58,438 bases of DNA, taken from NCBI RefSeq assembly GCF_030825785.1, contig NZ_JAPJPG010000005.1, positions 1 through 58,438 on the forward strand, written 5' to 3'. The position numbers were made by a program, and so were the translations under genes. This document shows positions 32,621 to 39,802 of this stretch, piece by piece. Source of the stretch: Anaerococcus sp. GTDB lineage: Bacteria; Bacillota; Clostridia; Tissierellales; Peptoniphilaceae. The notes under the pieces are model-generated. The model was not told the DNA's origin. It saw only the letters and a program-made list of their open reading frames with translations, and ran no database searches. Positions within the stretch are counted from its first letter, which is position 1; each line of letters starts with the position of its first letter.

Positions 32621-33994
32621 CTATTTTTCCCTGGTCAATAAAGCTACGGCTTCTAAATGGCGGGATTTTGGGAATTGGTCATAAATTTCGTAATCTTTTA
32701 TTTCAAAACCTTGATTTATGAATTCCTTTAAGTTTTCTACTTGGGTTTTTGGATTACAAGAGATGTAGATGAATTTTTCTGTGTCGATCTTTAGTATTTT
32801 TTCGAGAGATTTTGGGCTAATTCCTGCTCTTGGCGGATCTAGTATTATAACATCATACTTATCTCCTACCTTTTCGATTTCTTCTAAGACATCTCCACAC
32901 AAAAAATTAATATTATCTATATCGTTTATTTTAGCGTTCTCCCAAGCCTTATCTACGGCCTCTTCTACTATTTCGATACCTGTAGCAGTCCTTGCTCTTT
33001 GAGCCATAACTTGAGTAATTGTTCCTGTCCCTGAATAAAGGTCAAGGACATCCATGCTTTGATTTATATTTGCAAGGTCGAAGGCCTTTTGGTAGAGTTT
33101 TTCAGCTGTATATATATTAGGTTGGAAGAAAGAAAAAGGTGAAATATTAAAGGTTAAACCAAGCATTTCTTCCTTAATAAATTCTTTTCCATATATTAGA
33201 TTGAGTTTTTCTACTACTACAGCATCTGCTGGCGAATCGTTTATTACATGATAGACTGATACTATTTTACCTACAAGATCAATTGATAAAAGTTTGTTTA
33301 AAAATAGATTTATCCTCAAACTATCAAAGCTCTCGTCACTTGTAGTAACTAGAATTACCATTATCTCGCCAGTTCTATGGGCTTTTCTTATGATTAAATG
33401 TCTTAGAAGCCCCTCTCTAGTTCTTTTGTGGTAGAAATCTGTCTTCTTTTCCCTAAAATAAGCCTGGACGCTCTCCCTTATAGTGTTAAAGTCTCCATCG
33501 ATGATATTGCAATTTGTCGTATCAACAATTTCATAAAATCTATTTTGTCTATGAAGTCCTAAGACAAGATCTCCACCCTTTTCACTATCGCCAAAAGTAT
33601 ATTCCATTTTATTTCTATAGGCTTTAATTACAGGAGATTGGTTTATTTTGATATCCCCTGAGTAATCTATAGAATTATCCTTAAAGAGATTTTTAATCAT
33701 GTCCACTTTTAACATGAGTTCAGTCTCGTAGGCTAGCTTTTGGTAGGCGCAACCTCCACAAATATCGGGATTATCGCATGTATTAGTCGAGTTTTCTAGG
33801 TCAGATTTTTCGATTGTTTCAATTAATTTCGCCTTAATCTTATCCTTGTTTCGTTTTTTAGCCTTTACTTTTACTCTTTGGCCTAGTATACCTCCCTTAA
33901 ATTCGACCAATTTTCCATCTTCATCGTAGCCTTGGCTAATATTAGGATATTTCATTTTCTCTATTTTAATTTCTTTAATCGCTTTTTTTCTCAT
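32621..33994 (-). CDS. rlmD: 23S rRNA (uracil-C5)-methyltransferase of the RlmD/RumA family
   Basis: SAM-dependent methylation of a uridine in 23S rRNA or tRNA (TrmA/RlmC/RlmD family). The 457 residues show a TRAM-like N-terminus, the Fe-S cluster motif CDNPDICGGCAYQ, SPFSFFQPN, the SAM-binding LDLYSGTGTITQVMA, LDPPRAGI and the catalytic Cys in YISCNPKT. The exact target cannot be read from sequence; Gram-positive members often carry several activities. The ATG has GGAG and overlaps the upstream helicase gene by 20 nt. Confidence 0.9.
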   Translation of the reverse strand: MRKKAIKEIKIEKMKYPNISQGYDEDGKLVEFKGGILGQRVKVKAKKRNKDKIKAKLIETIEKSDLENSTNTCDNPDICGGCAYQKLAYETELMLKVDMIKNLFKDNSIDYSGDIKINQSPVIKAYRNKMEYTFGDSEKGGDLVLGLHRQNRFYEIVDTTNCNIIDGDFNTIRESVQAYFREKKTDFYHKRTREGLLRHLIIRKAHRTGEIMVILVTTSDESFDSLRINLFLNKLLSIDLVGKIVSVYHVINDSPADAVVVEKLNLIYGKEFIKEEMLGLTFNISPFSFFQPNIYTAEKLYQKAFDLANINQSMDVLDLYSGTGTITQVMAQRARTATGIEIVEEAVDKAWENAKINDIDNINFLCGDVLEEIEKVGDKYDVIILDPPRAGISPKSLEKILKIDTEKFIYISCNPKTQVENLKEFINQGFEIKDYEIYDQFPKSRHLEAVALLTREK

Positions 33995-36317
33995 TTTTAC
34001 TCCAAAATTTATCTGTTATATTTTTTAGTTCTTCAGATTGATTTAAATATTTTATACTATTCCAATGTTTTGGGAAAAGCATTTGGTATTGATTCCAGCT
34101 ATATCTATCGTCAACAAGATAGATTATACCCCTATCATCTTCGCTTCTAATAACTCTTCCAGCTGCTTGGAAGACTTTATTAATTCCTGGAAAGGTGTAG
34201 GAATAATCAAATCCACTTAAGCCTTCCCTATCAAAATGTTCCTTTATGAGATTTCTATCGAAAGAAACCCCTGGCATACCAACTGATATAATCATAGAGC
34301 CAATAAGCCTATCACCTATTAGGTCTACCCCTTCAGAAAAGATACCCCCAAGAACTACAAAGGCTACTTCCTTACTTTCTTTTGTAAATTTTTTAATAAA
34401 TTTACTCCTATCAAGCTGACTCATAGACCTATCTTGAATTAAGATATCATCGCTATATCTTACAGTATAATCGCCAGCGACAGCTTCTAGATAGGAAAAT
34501 GAAGGGAAGAATATAAAGTAATTGCCCTCTCTACTACTTACAAATTCATTTATAATATCAGATATTAAAGAAACATTTCTTGACCTATCCCTATAACGAG
34601 TGCTTATGGATTTTTGCAAAATAATTAAATTTTCTGAGGAAAATGGCATATCAAGACGTAATTTGAGGCTGTCTCTTGCCCCTAGCATATTCATAAAAAA
34701 GGGCATTGGAGAAAGTGTTGCAGAGAAAAAAATAGTAGATCTTGCATAATCGTATTTTTTCTTTAGGATATGGGAAGGATCAACACACTTAATTTCAAAA
34801 ATTTTATCCTCGTTTTTCTCATCGAAACAAATCACATTATAGAAACCATCCATGAAATAATCTGAAATCTTAAGGTAGGAATTGATATTAAAATATATCT
34901 CAAGGACATAATCATAATTCCTATCGTCCTTTTCTTCTATTAAGAACTTCTCCATTTTTTTAGCTAGTTCGAGTAATATCTTATCCAAGCTATCTATGTG
35001 ATTTTTCGTATAATAGTGGAGTTTTTTGCCATATTTTTCGTAAATATTCTCAAAATTAATGATGGCCTCGTCCAAAACTTTAATTATTTTCTTGTGCTTA
35101 TTAATATCAAAACAAGCTCTTAATTCTTTGAAATCACTATCCTTGAAGGAGAATGAGTACATATCTCTCGCCCTATCAAGGAGATTGTGGGCCTCGTCAA
35201 TTAAAAATATATATCGTGATGATATTTCTTCAAAAAATCTCCTAAGAAATACTGTAGGATCGAAGACATAATTATAATCACAAATTATAAAATCAGAATA
35301 GCTTGCTATATCAAACTCAAACTCTAAGGGGCAAACTCTATATCTTTCCGCATAGGAAGTTATAATATCATAATCCATTATGGTTTCTTTAGTCAAAATA
35401 TCTTTAAGAGCATCATTTACCCTATCGAAATGCCCCTTGGCAAAGGGACAGTCATCAGGATTGCACCTAACCTCATCATTTAGGCAGATTCTTTCCTTAG
35501 AAGTTATTTGAACAGCTTTTATCTTAAGTCCATTTTCTTCTAATAACTTAAGGGACTTGATAGCCTCCTTGCCAGTTGTAGTCTTAGCTGTTAGGTAAAA
35601 TATCTTATCAGATAAGTCTTCTCCAATAGATTTTATAGAAGGAAATATTGATGATATAGTCTTTCCTATTCCTGTAGGAGCATCTACAAAAAGATTTTTC
35701 TCCTTAAGAATTGCTGTATAAACGGCCACTGCCATCTTTCTCTGCCCCTTCCTATATTCACCATAAGGAAAGTTTAAGTCCTTTGAACTGATATTTCTAT
35801 CTTCGAGATTTTTTGTGATAATCCTTGAGAAATCTATGTATTTTTTTAATAAATCTATGTAAAATATCTCAAGTTCTGCCCTAGTAAATGATCTTTTAAA
35901 AATTTTGGTCTTGTAGTTTTCTGTCGATACATAAGTTAGGCTTATGTTTATTTCATCTAAATCCTTATCTACTGAAAAGTAATAAGCGTAGCATTTTGCT
36001 TGTGCCCAGTGGAGCTTATTTTTATCATCTATCTCTTCAAGCTTTCTCTTAGTAGATTTGATTTCATCAATTGTGTAGGAGTTCTTATCCTTGATTAGGC
36101 CATCCGCTCTTCCTTCAACTTGAAAGTCAATTCCCGAAATACTTGTTAAGTTCTTCAAAGAATATTCTTTGTTATAATTAAGTCCATAAGACTTCTGGAT
36201 CTTTTGGTGGGCCCTAATTCCTTCAATCATCTTTGTATTATCCCTAAAAGTATTGTCTATATCGCCTGAACGCATTACAAATTCTATTAAATTTCTTACA
36301 GATATTTTAACTAACAT
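33975..36317 (-). CDS. Rad3/DinG-type helicase with N-terminal PD-(D/E)XK nuclease-like domain
   Basis: A 780-residue superfamily 2 helicase. Residues about 60-120 look like a Cas4/RecB-type nuclease: Asp72 (GRADGL), Glu85 and Lys87 (IDEIKST) and Gln106 (WAQAKCYAYY). The helicase follows: Walker A DAPTGIGKT (213-221), a cluster of cysteines (278, 285, 290, 329) in the place of the XPD/DinG Fe-S domain, DEAH at 374-377, and motif VI (FQAAGRVIRSEDDRG). The family unwinds damaged or structured DNA 5'-3'. The start has AGGTGA. It overlaps rlmD and may be transcribed from a TATAAT at about 36337 (minus). Confidence 0.88.
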   Translation of the reverse strand: MLVKISVRNLIEFVMRSGDIDNTFRDNTKMIEGIRAHQKIQKSYGLNYNKEYSLKNLTSISGIDFQVEGRADGLIKDKNSYTIDEIKSTKRKLEEIDDKNKLHWAQAKCYAYYFSVDKDLDEINISLTYVSTENYKTKIFKRSFTRAELEIFYIDLLKKYIDFSRIITKNLEDRNISSKDLNFPYGEYRKGQRKMAVAVYTAILKEKNLFVDAPTGIGKTISSIFPSIKSIGEDLSDKIFYLTAKTTTGKEAIKSLKLLEENGLKIKAVQITSKERICLNDEVRCNPDDCPFAKGHFDRVNDALKDILTKETIMDYDIITSYAERYRVCPLEFEFDIASYSDFIICDYNYVFDPTVFLRRFFEEISSRYIFLIDEAHNLLDRARDMYSFSFKDSDFKELRACFDINKHKKIIKVLDEAIINFENIYEKYGKKLHYYTKNHIDSLDKILLELAKKMEKFLIEEKDDRNYDYVLEIYFNINSYLKISDYFMDGFYNVICFDEKNEDKIFEIKCVDPSHILKKKYDYARSTIFFSATLSPMPFFMNMLGARDSLKLRLDMPFSSENLIILQKSISTRYRDRSRNVSLISDIINEFVSSREGNYFIFFPSFSYLEAVAGDYTVRYSDDILIQDRSMSQLDRSKFIKKFTKESKEVAFVVLGGIFSEGVDLIGDRLIGSMIISVGMPGVSFDRNLIKEHFDREGLSGFDYSYTFPGINKVFQAAGRVIRSEDDRGIIYLVDDRYSWNQYQMLFPKHWNSIKYLNQSEELKNITDKFWSKNEKKSD

Positions 36318-36379
36318 ATTATCACCTAGCTAAATTATAACATATTGGGTATAAGTTTAGAAAGAAGAAAGGAGCTATT

Positions 36380-37132
36380 ATGAAAGATGTAATTGATTTA
36401 GCCTTAAATCATAGGACTATAAGGGAATTCACAGATCAAAAAATAGACGATAAAACTATAAAAAAATTATTAGATGTTGCTAATCATTCAGCCTCATCTA
36501 ACGGTATGCAGATGTTCTCAATAGTTAGAATTACTGATCAAAATATTAAAGATCAACTAGCCGATAATGGTAATCAAGAATATATGAGAAGAGCACCAGA
36601 GTTATGGATTTTCGTAGCCGATCTATATAGGAATTACTCTATAGTCAAGGAAAAAGGCATAGAAAACGACGAAATGATTAGTTTTGATAAGTTTATTCAA
36701 GCCTTCACAGATGCGGTTATTGGAGCCCAAAATGTCGTTGTCGCTTGCGAATCCTTGGGACTTGGTACGAATTATTTTGGAAATATACACAATGATACTC
36801 AAAGGATAATAGACTTACTAAATCTCCCTAAACTTACCTATCCTGCTGTAGGACTAGGCTTTGGCTACCCTAACCAAAGTCCACAGCTTAAGCCAAGAAT
36901 GCCGATAGCGCTTAAGGCTTTCGAAAATTCTTATAAGGTTTTTGATAATTATAACGAGAAGATAAAAGATTATGACAAGGAAATGACTACTTATTATGAT
37001 CTAAGAGATGCTAATAGAAGAAGTGATTCCTTCTCCCTACAAATCCCTAAAAAGCAAGGATCTCTTATAAAAAATCGTGGTAAGATGTTTGAAACATTAG
37101 AAAAACAGGGATTTCTTGTAAAAAGTAAATAA
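36380..37132 (+). CDS. nfrA: NADPH-dependent nitroreductase/flavin reductase, NfrA-like
   Basis: FMN-dependent oxidoreductase of 250 residues. Family features: LNHRTIREFTDQKIDD at the N-terminus (FMN phosphate contacts), ANHSASSNGMQMFSIVRI, QAFTDAVIGAQNVVVACESLGLGTNYFGNI, split here by function, and VGLGFGYPNQSPQLKPRMP. The C-terminal RGKMFETLEKQGF matches NfrA-type proteins. AAAGGAG precedes the ATG. It is divergent from the helicase gene. Physiological substrates are unknown; roles in flavin reduction or detoxification are typical. Confidence 0.88.
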   Translation: MKDVIDLALNHRTIREFTDQKIDDKTIKKLLDVANHSASSNGMQMFSIVRITDQNIKDQLADNGNQEYMRRAPELWIFVADLYRNYSIVKEKGIENDEMISFDKFIQAFTDAVIGAQNVVVACESLGLGTNYFGNIHNDTQRIIDLLNLPKLTYPAVGLGFGYPNQSPQLKPRMPIALKAFENSYKVFDNYNEKIKDYDKEMTTYYDLRDANRRSDSFSLQIPKKQGSLIKNRGKMFETLEKQGFLVKSK

Positions 37133-37170
37133 AGAGGTCAACTTCCCTTCTATTTTTTAGCTATTTAGTT

Positions 37171-37176
37171 TATAAT
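37171..37176 (+). promoter_or_regulatory. -10 element of the folT promoter
   Basis: A perfect TATAAT lies 7 bp before the riboswitch. No convincing -35 is visible at 17 bp, so this is a partial promoter call. Confidence 0.55.
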
Positions 37177-37182
37177 ACTAGT

Positions 37183-37279
37183 ATCAGAGTAGATAAAGAG
37201 CATTAAGTGTTAAGAAATGGGTTGTCGTTCTTAAACGAAGCGAATGCATGATTCTTTATCGCAACCGCTGACCTCTGAT
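37183..37279 (+). promoter_or_regulatory. Tetrahydrofolate (THF) riboswitch upstream of folT
   Basis: ATCAGAG (37183-37189) pairs with CTCTGAT (37273-37279) as stem P1. Conserved THF-I elements appear in order: GAGTAGATAA, GCATTAAGTG, a GGGTTGTCGT segment, the ACGAAGCGA block and a 3' CGCAACCGCT segment that can pair back with GGGTTG as the pseudoknot. The Shine-Dalgarno AAAGGGGA starts three bases after P1, so control of translation is likely. The following gene encodes a folate transporter. Confidence 0.92.
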
Positions 37280-37292
37280 AGAAAGGGGATTT

Positions 37293-37808
37293 ATGAAAAA
37301 TAAAATACTAATTAATAATTTAGTTAAGGCAGCGATGTTAACAGCACTAAGCATAATTTTATCGAGGATATTCGGTATCCAGCTAACACAGGATATAAAA
37401 ATATCTTTTGGTACCCTACCTCTTATACTTTCTGGGATACTATTTGGTCCCTTGCTTGGAGCCCTATCGGGACTAGCAGCTGATCTTATAGGAATCATGA
37501 TTAATCTAGGAGGAGCCTATCATCCTGGCTTTACCCTAGGAGCTATTCTAACAGGAATGGTGCCTGGGCTTATATTTATTTATGGAAAGAAAAAAAACAT
37601 ATCTAATAAAGTTTTAATTCTTCTTGTTATAATTTTTGTATATGGGATTAACCATGGTTTGTTGACACCTTTATGGTTGACACAACTTTATGGAACTCCT
37701 TACAAGGTTCTTCTTGCAGGCAGAGCTATTAAAGTTATGCCAGATGCTATAATAAATTATATATTACTTTTATTAATATATGAAAGACTAATACCAAAAA
37801 TGAAATAA
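37293..37808 (+). CDS. folT: Folate ECF transporter S component FolT
   Basis: Membrane substrate-binding component of a folate ECF transporter. The 171 residues form about six hydrophobic helices: LVKAAMLTALSIILSRI, GTLPLILSGILFGPLLGALS, ADLIGIMINLGGAYHPGFTL and LLAGRAIKVMPDAIINYILL are arranged as in FolT, with the conserved Arg-Lys in the last block. Shared EcfA/EcfT components are not in this window. Identification is reinforced by the THF riboswitch directly upstream. Confidence 0.93.
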   Translation: MKNKILINNLVKAAMLTALSIILSRIFGIQLTQDIKISFGTLPLILSGILFGPLLGALSGLAADLIGIMINLGGAYHPGFTLGAILTGMVPGLIFIYGKKKNISNKVLILLVIIFVYGINHGLLTPLWLTQLYGTPYKVLLAGRAIKVMPDAIINYILLLLIYERLIPKMK

Positions 37809-37811
37809 AGA

Positions 37812-37854
37812 AAAAGGAGTTTGTATTCTCATTAACTTGAGACAAACTCCTTTT
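37812..37854. terminator. Bidirectional terminator between folT and the TPM gene
   Basis: AAAAGGAGTTTGT (37812-37824) and ACAAACTCCTTTT (37842-37854) form a 13-bp stem that contains A and T runs for both strands. It separates convergent genes. Confidence 0.88.
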
Positions 37855-37857
37855 AAA

Positions 37858-38691
37858 TTAGAATTTTCTACTAGCGCCTCCGCCACCGGTGCTTCCACCT
37901 CCGCCAGAAAAGCCACCTCCGGAAAATCCTCCACCAGAAGACCAACCTGAGAAGGGATCATCATCGTTATCATTCCAGAAACTTCTACCATACCAACCTG
38001 GAAAGTTTCTTCTTCCTCTTCTTCCTCTGTAATATGAAGAAGGTCCGCGACTAATTCTAGTAAACATGTTTGAAATTAATATAAATACTACTAATATAAA
38101 TAATATCTCGAACATACTAATTCCATCACCAGCTTCTAGATTTTCTTGATAAGCTTCGTAATTACCATCCAGAGTGATGTCGTATTCGCTTAAAACTTGG
38201 CTAACAACGGCATTGAATCCTTCATTAACACCCTTTGAGTATTGGCCATTTTTGAAATAATCTAACATAAAGTTGTCAATTATTCTACCAACTTTGGCGT
38301 CATTAAGTATTCCTTCTAGACCATATCCTGGTATAATCGCAATTTCTCTTTGGTCTGTATTTTTATCCTCTAGAAATAAAATCAAGACTCCATTATCTTT
38401 TACCTTGTCTCCGATTTTTAATTCATTAAATAAATCGCTTCCATAATCCATACCCTCTAGTCCGTCTGGATTATTAAGGCTTAGAAAGACTATCTGAGAA
38501 CCCGTCTTACTTTCTAGTTCTCTATTAGTCTTTCTAATATTCTCTTTAGTACTTTCATCTAAAATCGAAAGTTCATCGTAATAGTAATCATTTATCTTGC
38601 TTGATATATCATCTGCTTGAGCAAGAGTTGGAAAAAGGCAGAAGATAATCAGCATAATTATATTTAATTTTATTCTTTTGACCTTTTCCAT
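37858..38691 (-). CDS. TPM domain membrane protein with glycine-rich C-terminus
   Basis: The 277 residues start with a signal peptide (cleavage likely after LAQA, about residue 26). An extracytoplasmic TPM domain follows, about residues 30-165 (LESKTGSQIVFLSLN, DNGVLILFLEDK, IIPGYGLEGILNDAKVGRII), then one membrane helix (ISMFEILFILVVFILISNMF). The tail is Arg-rich, then Gly/Ser-rich (GGGFSGGG repeats). TPM proteins have been linked to photosystem repair in plants and acid phosphatase activity; the bacterial role is uncertain. It follows lemA by 8 nt, a common pairing. Confidence 0.88.
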   Translation of the reverse strand: MEKVKRIKLNIIMLIIFCLFPTLAQADDISSKINDYYYDELSILDESTKENIRKTNRELESKTGSQIVFLSLNNPDGLEGMDYGSDLFNELKIGDKVKDNGVLILFLEDKNTDQREIAIIPGYGLEGILNDAKVGRIIDNFMLDYFKNGQYSKGVNEGFNAVVSQVLSEYDITLDGNYEAYQENLEAGDGISMFEILFILVVFILISNMFTRISRGPSSYYRGRRGRRNFPGWYGRSFWNDNDDDPFSGWSSGGGFSGGGFSGGGGSTGGGGASRKF

Positions 38692-38699
38692 AACATCTC

Positions 38700-39284
38700 C
38701 TATTTATTGAAATCTACAGTAGGCGCTTCTTGGGCACTTTCACTTGCTTGGAAATATTCTGCTTGTTTAAACCCTGTAATCTTTCCTATTATGTTAGTTG
38801 GAAATCTTACAAGCTTAGTATTAAATTCTTGACAAGCTTCGTTATAATTTTTTCTTTCAACTGAAATCCTATTTTCACTACCAGCAAGCTCATCCATCAA
38901 AGCAACAAATTGAGTATCTGCCTTAAGCTCAGGATAAGCTTCAACTACTACGTTGATATCTCCCACAGCTCTTGTTAACTCTTCGTTAGCTTCTGCAAGC
39001 TCTTCTGGGCTATTAGCATTTTGTATTCCAGCTCTTGCATTGGTGACCTTGGTTAAAGTATCTTCCTCGTGATCTGTATAGCCTTTTACAGTATTTACAA
39101 GGTTAGGTATAAGGTCTGCCCTTCTTTGTACAACATTTTGAACTTGGGCATAGGCTTTATTTACATTTTCCCTTGATGTAGCTAGATTGTTATATGTTGG
39201 AACAATCGCTATTAATAAGATTACAGCTACTGCAATTATAGCAATTATTGCTGAAAATCCTTTCATTTTTTTGTTTTTATTCAT
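38700..39284 (-). CDS. lemA: LemA family protein
   Basis: A 194-residue protein with one N-terminal membrane helix (AIIAIIAVAVILLIAIVPTY) and a coiled helical domain: NNLATSRENVNKAYAQVQ, VVQRRADLIPNLVNTVKGY and FNTKLVRFPTNIIGKITGF. Function is unknown. It is commonly paired with TPM-domain proteins, as here. A strong AGAGGAGG precedes the ATG. It starts 17 nt after nrdG, so it may also be on the nrd transcript. Confidence 0.92.
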   Translation of the reverse strand: MNKNKKMKGFSAIIAIIAVAVILLIAIVPTYNNLATSRENVNKAYAQVQNVVQRRADLIPNLVNTVKGYTDHEEDTLTKVTNARAGIQNANSPEELAEANEELTRAVGDINVVVEAYPELKADTQFVALMDELAGSENRISVERKNYNEACQEFNTKLVRFPTNIIGKITGFKQAEYFQASESAQEAPTVDFNK

Positions 39285-39301
39285 AATTCCTCCTCTTTAT
39301 T

Positions 39302-39802
39302 TTATTTATACCCATCCAGAAGGATAATATCCTTATATTTTAGGGAGGATTTTACGTCTATTATTCTTTGATTGCTAGATCCTCTAAAATCCAAGGTCAA
39401 ATCTTTATATTCTTCTATAAACTCACCATCGACTAGAACGTCAATTTGTTCCAATATTTGTCTAGATAGTTTCATTTTCTCTAGAACTTCAAATTTAAAG
39501 CCGCTATAGATCCAAATAGACTTGTCTGTGTGTTTTCTTATATTTATTAAGGACTGTAAAAGTCCCTCTGGGCTTTCGAAAGGTTCCCCTCCTAGAATTG
39601 TAAGGCCCTCAACTTCATCAAGCTTAAGATAAGAAATAACTTCCATCAGCGACTTATCATCCCACTCTTTTCCAAAGTTAAAATCCATATAATCTCTATT
39701 GAAGCAATTCTTGCAATTTCTATCGCAACCTGATAGGAAAAAAGAGGTCCTAATTCCAGGACCATTAGCTACATCATATTTTCTGATTTGCCCATATCTC
39801 AT
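39302..39802 (-). CDS. nrdG: Anaerobic ribonucleotide reductase activating protein
   Basis: Radical SAM enzyme that installs the glycyl radical on NrdD. The 166 residues carry the CxxxCxxC cluster motif at Cys26, Cys30 and Cys33 (SGCDRNCKNCFN), VANGPGIRTSFFLSG before it, and LTILGGEPFE as the GGE motif. It overlaps nrdD by four bases. This pair points to anaerobic growth. Confidence 0.97.
   Translation of the reverse strand: MRYGQIRKYDVANGPGIRTSFFLSGCDRNCKNCFNRDYMDFNFGKEWDDKSLMEVISYLKLDEVEGLTILGGEPFESPEGLLQSLINIRKHTDKSIWIYSGFKFEVLEKMKLSRQILEQIDVLVDGEFIEEYKDLTLDFRGSSNQRIIDVKSSLKYKDIILLDGYK

Noticed and set aside
33975..36317. Cas4-like domain as a sign of a CRISPR system
   Set aside because: No repeat-spacer array or other cas gene is present; the domain belongs to a DinG/Rad3-like helicase.
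37900..37960. Short repeats in the glycine-rich TPM tail as a possible repeat array
   Set aside because: They encode GGGFSGGG-type protein repeats inside a real gene; no spacer structure as in CRISPR.
37788..37991. 67-residue Val/Glu-rich minus-strand frame
   Set aside because: Out-of-frame reading of the glycine-rich TPM tail and the terminator.
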